Below are positions 5,494 through 6,577 of a stretch of 6,577 bases of DNA, piece by piece. A program made the position numbers and the translations under genes. Every line of letters begins with the position of its first letter. Within the stretch, counting starts at the first letter, position 1. Where the stretch lies: assembly GCA_001873005.1 (NCBI GenBank), contig MNYE01000079.1, forward strand, positions 1 through 6,577, written 5' to 3'. The notes below the pieces were generated by a model. It searched no databases. It was not told the origin of the DNA and saw only the letters and a program-made list of their open reading frames with translations. This DNA is from Dehalococcoidia bacterium CG2_30_46_9. Lineage in GTDB: Bacteria; Chloroflexota; Dehalococcoidia; GIF9; AB-539-J10.

Positions 5494-6356
5494 TCGGTGG
5501 GCAACTCCTTCCTAAAAGCATAGAAGTAGAAGCAAGCCACGAATAAGAAACCCCCGACTATATTTCCCAAGGTTGCTGGTAGTATATTCCAGAACCACAT
5601 ATCACCCCAGCCAAGCCCACCATTTTGGGCAAGCAAACCACCGATATCACCGATGACCTTGGGATGCGAATTGACCAGAAAAATCCCGGCGGGCAGGAAA
5701 TACATATTGGCGACACAGTGCTCAAACCCTGAAGCAACAAAGGCCATGATGGGGAACCAGACGCCAAAGAACTTTCCTACTACATCGTCAGCACAGATAC
5801 CTAGCAATATGGCTATATTAACCAGATAATTACACCCTATTCCCTTAAAGAAGCAAGACCAAAGTCCCCATCCACCAGCTGCTTTATAGGTAAGAGTTTT
5901 GCCAACAGCGATATTTATCGCATTTAGCCCAAAGGCATTTACTCCTAAAGCCCCCTCGGCACCGGTTACAAATGGTCCTACTGCCATTAAGTAAGCATAA
6001 AAAATAGAGCCTATAAGGTTACCTATATAGACCCAGACCCAGACCCGTAGAACTTTCCCCCAACTGCACTTCTTCAGCATGGCTGCCATGGGAACCAGCA
6101 GACAGTCACCGGTAAATAGCTCAGCCCCTGTTAGCACTATGGCAATCAGTCCTACAGGGAAGACTGCCCCACCAACCAGGCTTTTAGCGCCGGCGGTAAA
6201 ACCAGTGTTGCAGACAGTACACAACGCTCCTCCAATAGCGATGTAAGCTCCTGCCATGAACCCACGTAGAAGTAGTTGAAATATTGGCAGATTTGCCTTA
6301 TACACCCCCGCTTTCCCCGCCATCAGGGTCATCTTTTGTGGTGGATTAAAAGCCAC
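5490..6356 (-). CDS. fdhC: Formate/nitrite transporter (FNT) family channel
   Basis: A 288-residue inner-membrane channel of the FocA/NirC/FdhC family, which forms pentamers and moves formate or a related small anion. Family signatures are present: LTGAELFTGDC at about residues 75-85, GIGCNYLVNIAI at 172-183, and the central-pore histidine H213 in GFEHCVANMYFLPAG. Repeated hydrophobic helices fill the rest. Length fits the family. The start is GTG at 6356, with GGAGG at 6367-6371, ten bases away. The ATG at 6364 is in another frame and gives only 11 codons. The stop overlaps the next ATG. Being first in a cluster with formate dehydrogenase makes formate the likely substrate, but nitrite or hydrosulfide relatives look similar, so substrate is inferred. 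Residues 117-162 are duplicated in inverted orientation at the right edge of the window. Confidence 0.93.
   Translation of the reverse strand: MAFNPPQKMTLMAGKAGVYKANLPIFQLLLRGFMAGAYIAIGGALCTVCNTGFTAGAKSLVGGAVFPVGLIAIVLTGAELFTGDCLLVPMAAMLKKCSWGKVLRVWVWVYIGNLIGSIFYAYLMAVGPFVTGAEGALGVNAFGLNAINIAVGKTLTYKAAGGWGLWSCFFKGIGCNYLVNIAILLGICADDVVGKFFGVWFPIMAFVASGFEHCVANMYFLPAGIFLVNSHPKVIGDIGGLLAQNGGLGWGDMWFWNILPATLGNIVGGFLFVACFYFYAFRKELPTE
5871..6008 (-). repeat. Left arm of a 138-bp inverted repeat (inside the FNT gene)
   Basis: This stretch, codons 117-162 of the intact FNT gene, is the reverse complement of 6440-6577 at 129 of 138 positions, with no gaps. Three of the nine differences lie together near the left limit of the homology. 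The similarity stops abruptly at 6008/6440 and continues to the window end, so the true arm is probably longer. The arms enclose 431 bp. Confidence 0.9.
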
Positions 6357-6389
6357 TTTTTCATTACCTCCTTCTTTTATTTTTACTGT
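6357..6389 (-). promoter_or_regulatory. FNT gene leader and ribosome site (leader copy A)
   Basis: On the minus strand this leader reads ACAGT (6385-6389), an A-rich run, GGAGG (6367-6371), ten bases, then the GTG start at 6356. It closely resembles a second leader at 6421-6454. An A/T-rich stretch precedes it, but I do not see paired -35 and -10 boxes clear enough to call a promoter. Confidence 0.55.
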
Positions 6390-6405
6390 ATTAAACGACC
6401 GGAGC

Positions 6406-6454
6406 TTATATTTGTGCCATAATTTCCATACCTCCTTTTTCTATTTTTTACTGT
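6406..6454 (-). pseudogene. Second FNT-like leader with an aborted start (leader copy B)
   Basis: On the minus strand: ACAGT at 6450-6454, an A-rich run, GGAGG at 6431-6435, ten bases, then ATGGC starting at 6420. It parallels copy A exactly: the ribosome sites are 64 bases apart and so are the start codons (6420 and 6356). The 20 bases from ribosome site to start match copy A at 15 positions. The frame then stops after four codons (ATG GCA CAA ATA TAA, ending 6406). This looks like the decayed 5' end of a duplicated FNT gene, but two similar A-rich leaders by chance cannot be fully excluded. Confidence 0.45.
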
Positions 6455-6577
6455 TACTTAATGGCAGTAGGACCATTTGTAACCGGTGCCGAGGGGGCTT
6501 TAGGAATAAATGCCTTTGGGCTAAATGCGATAAACATAGCTGTTGCCAAAACTCTTTCCTATAAAGCAGTTGGTGGA
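6440..6577 (+). pseudogene. 5'-truncated second FNT channel copy, partial at window edge
   Basis: Plus-strand codons give SIFYCYLMAVGPFVTGAEG and on to YKAVGG, aligning without gaps to residues 117-162 of the intact channel. There are five residue differences (A121C, V139I, G152A, T156S, A160V). The frame is open and the changes are mild, so this piece has evolved, or recently evolved, as coding sequence. It has no first 116 codons: homology begins abruptly at 6440. The ATG at 6461 aligns with an internal methionine and has no ribosome site. The frame runs off the window, so whether the rest of the channel follows is unknown. It may be a remnant, the silent partner of an invertible cassette, or an assembly chimera. 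Confidence 0.75.

Noticed and set aside
6357..6364. ATG at 6364 as the FNT start
   Set aside because: It is in another frame and ends after 11 codons. The GTG at 6356 continues into the conserved channel.

Overview
The window looks like chromosomal DNA of a strictly anaerobic bacterium, probably from a draft or metagenome assembly. Almost everything is on the minus strand. The genes carry strong GGAGG ribosome sites, are tightly packed or overlapping, and encode oxygen-sensitive formate and heterodisulfide-reductase (Hdr) type redox proteins. The mixture of bacterial initiation signals with methanogen-like Hdr/MvhD/Fdh proteins is common in anaerobes using the Wood-Ljungdahl pathway, for example sediment Chloroflexota/Dehalococcoidia or acetogenic lineages. 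That taxonomic guess is weak and comes only from style and gene content.

Read in the direction of transcription (right to left), the window holds: an FNT-family formate/nitrite channel (5490-6356); a two-helix membrane protein with an OB-fold domain (4966-5493); a 55-residue, two-helix membrane microprotein (4788-4955); an MvhD-type [2Fe-2S] subunit (4331-4750); an iron-sulfur electron-transfer subunit with two 4Fe-4S clusters (3486-4334); a cysteine-type molybdopterin formate dehydrogenase catalytic subunit (1445-3496); a 254-bp gap with a MITE-like element and a second inverted repeat; a fused HdrC-HdrB (HdrD-like) protein (42-1190); and the first eight codons of what is probably hdrA (1-25).

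The simplest reading is one metabolic unit. The FNT channel moves formate across the membrane. FdhA oxidises it, or makes it from CO2. The Fe-S subunit and MvhD pass electrons to HdrA, the flavin bifurcation centre, and HdrBC acts on a disulfide or an unknown low-potential partner. No hydrogenase subunit is visible, so formate rather than H2 would be the electron donor to the MvhD-Hdr module. The two small membrane proteins between the channel and the soluble enzymes have no assigned role.

The most unusual part is the right edge. The last 138 bases encode, on the plus strand, an internal piece of a second FNT protein (residues 117-162) about 93% identical to the same part of the intact gene and in inverted orientation. 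The two copies flank a 431-bp segment carrying the leader, start and first 116 codons of the intact gene. Flipping that segment would attach the same 5' end in frame to the other copy. The spacer also holds a second, decayed copy of the FNT leader offset by exactly 64 bp. This could be a phase-variable cassette, an old duplication scar, or an assembly or amplification chimera, and the window ends before that can be settled.
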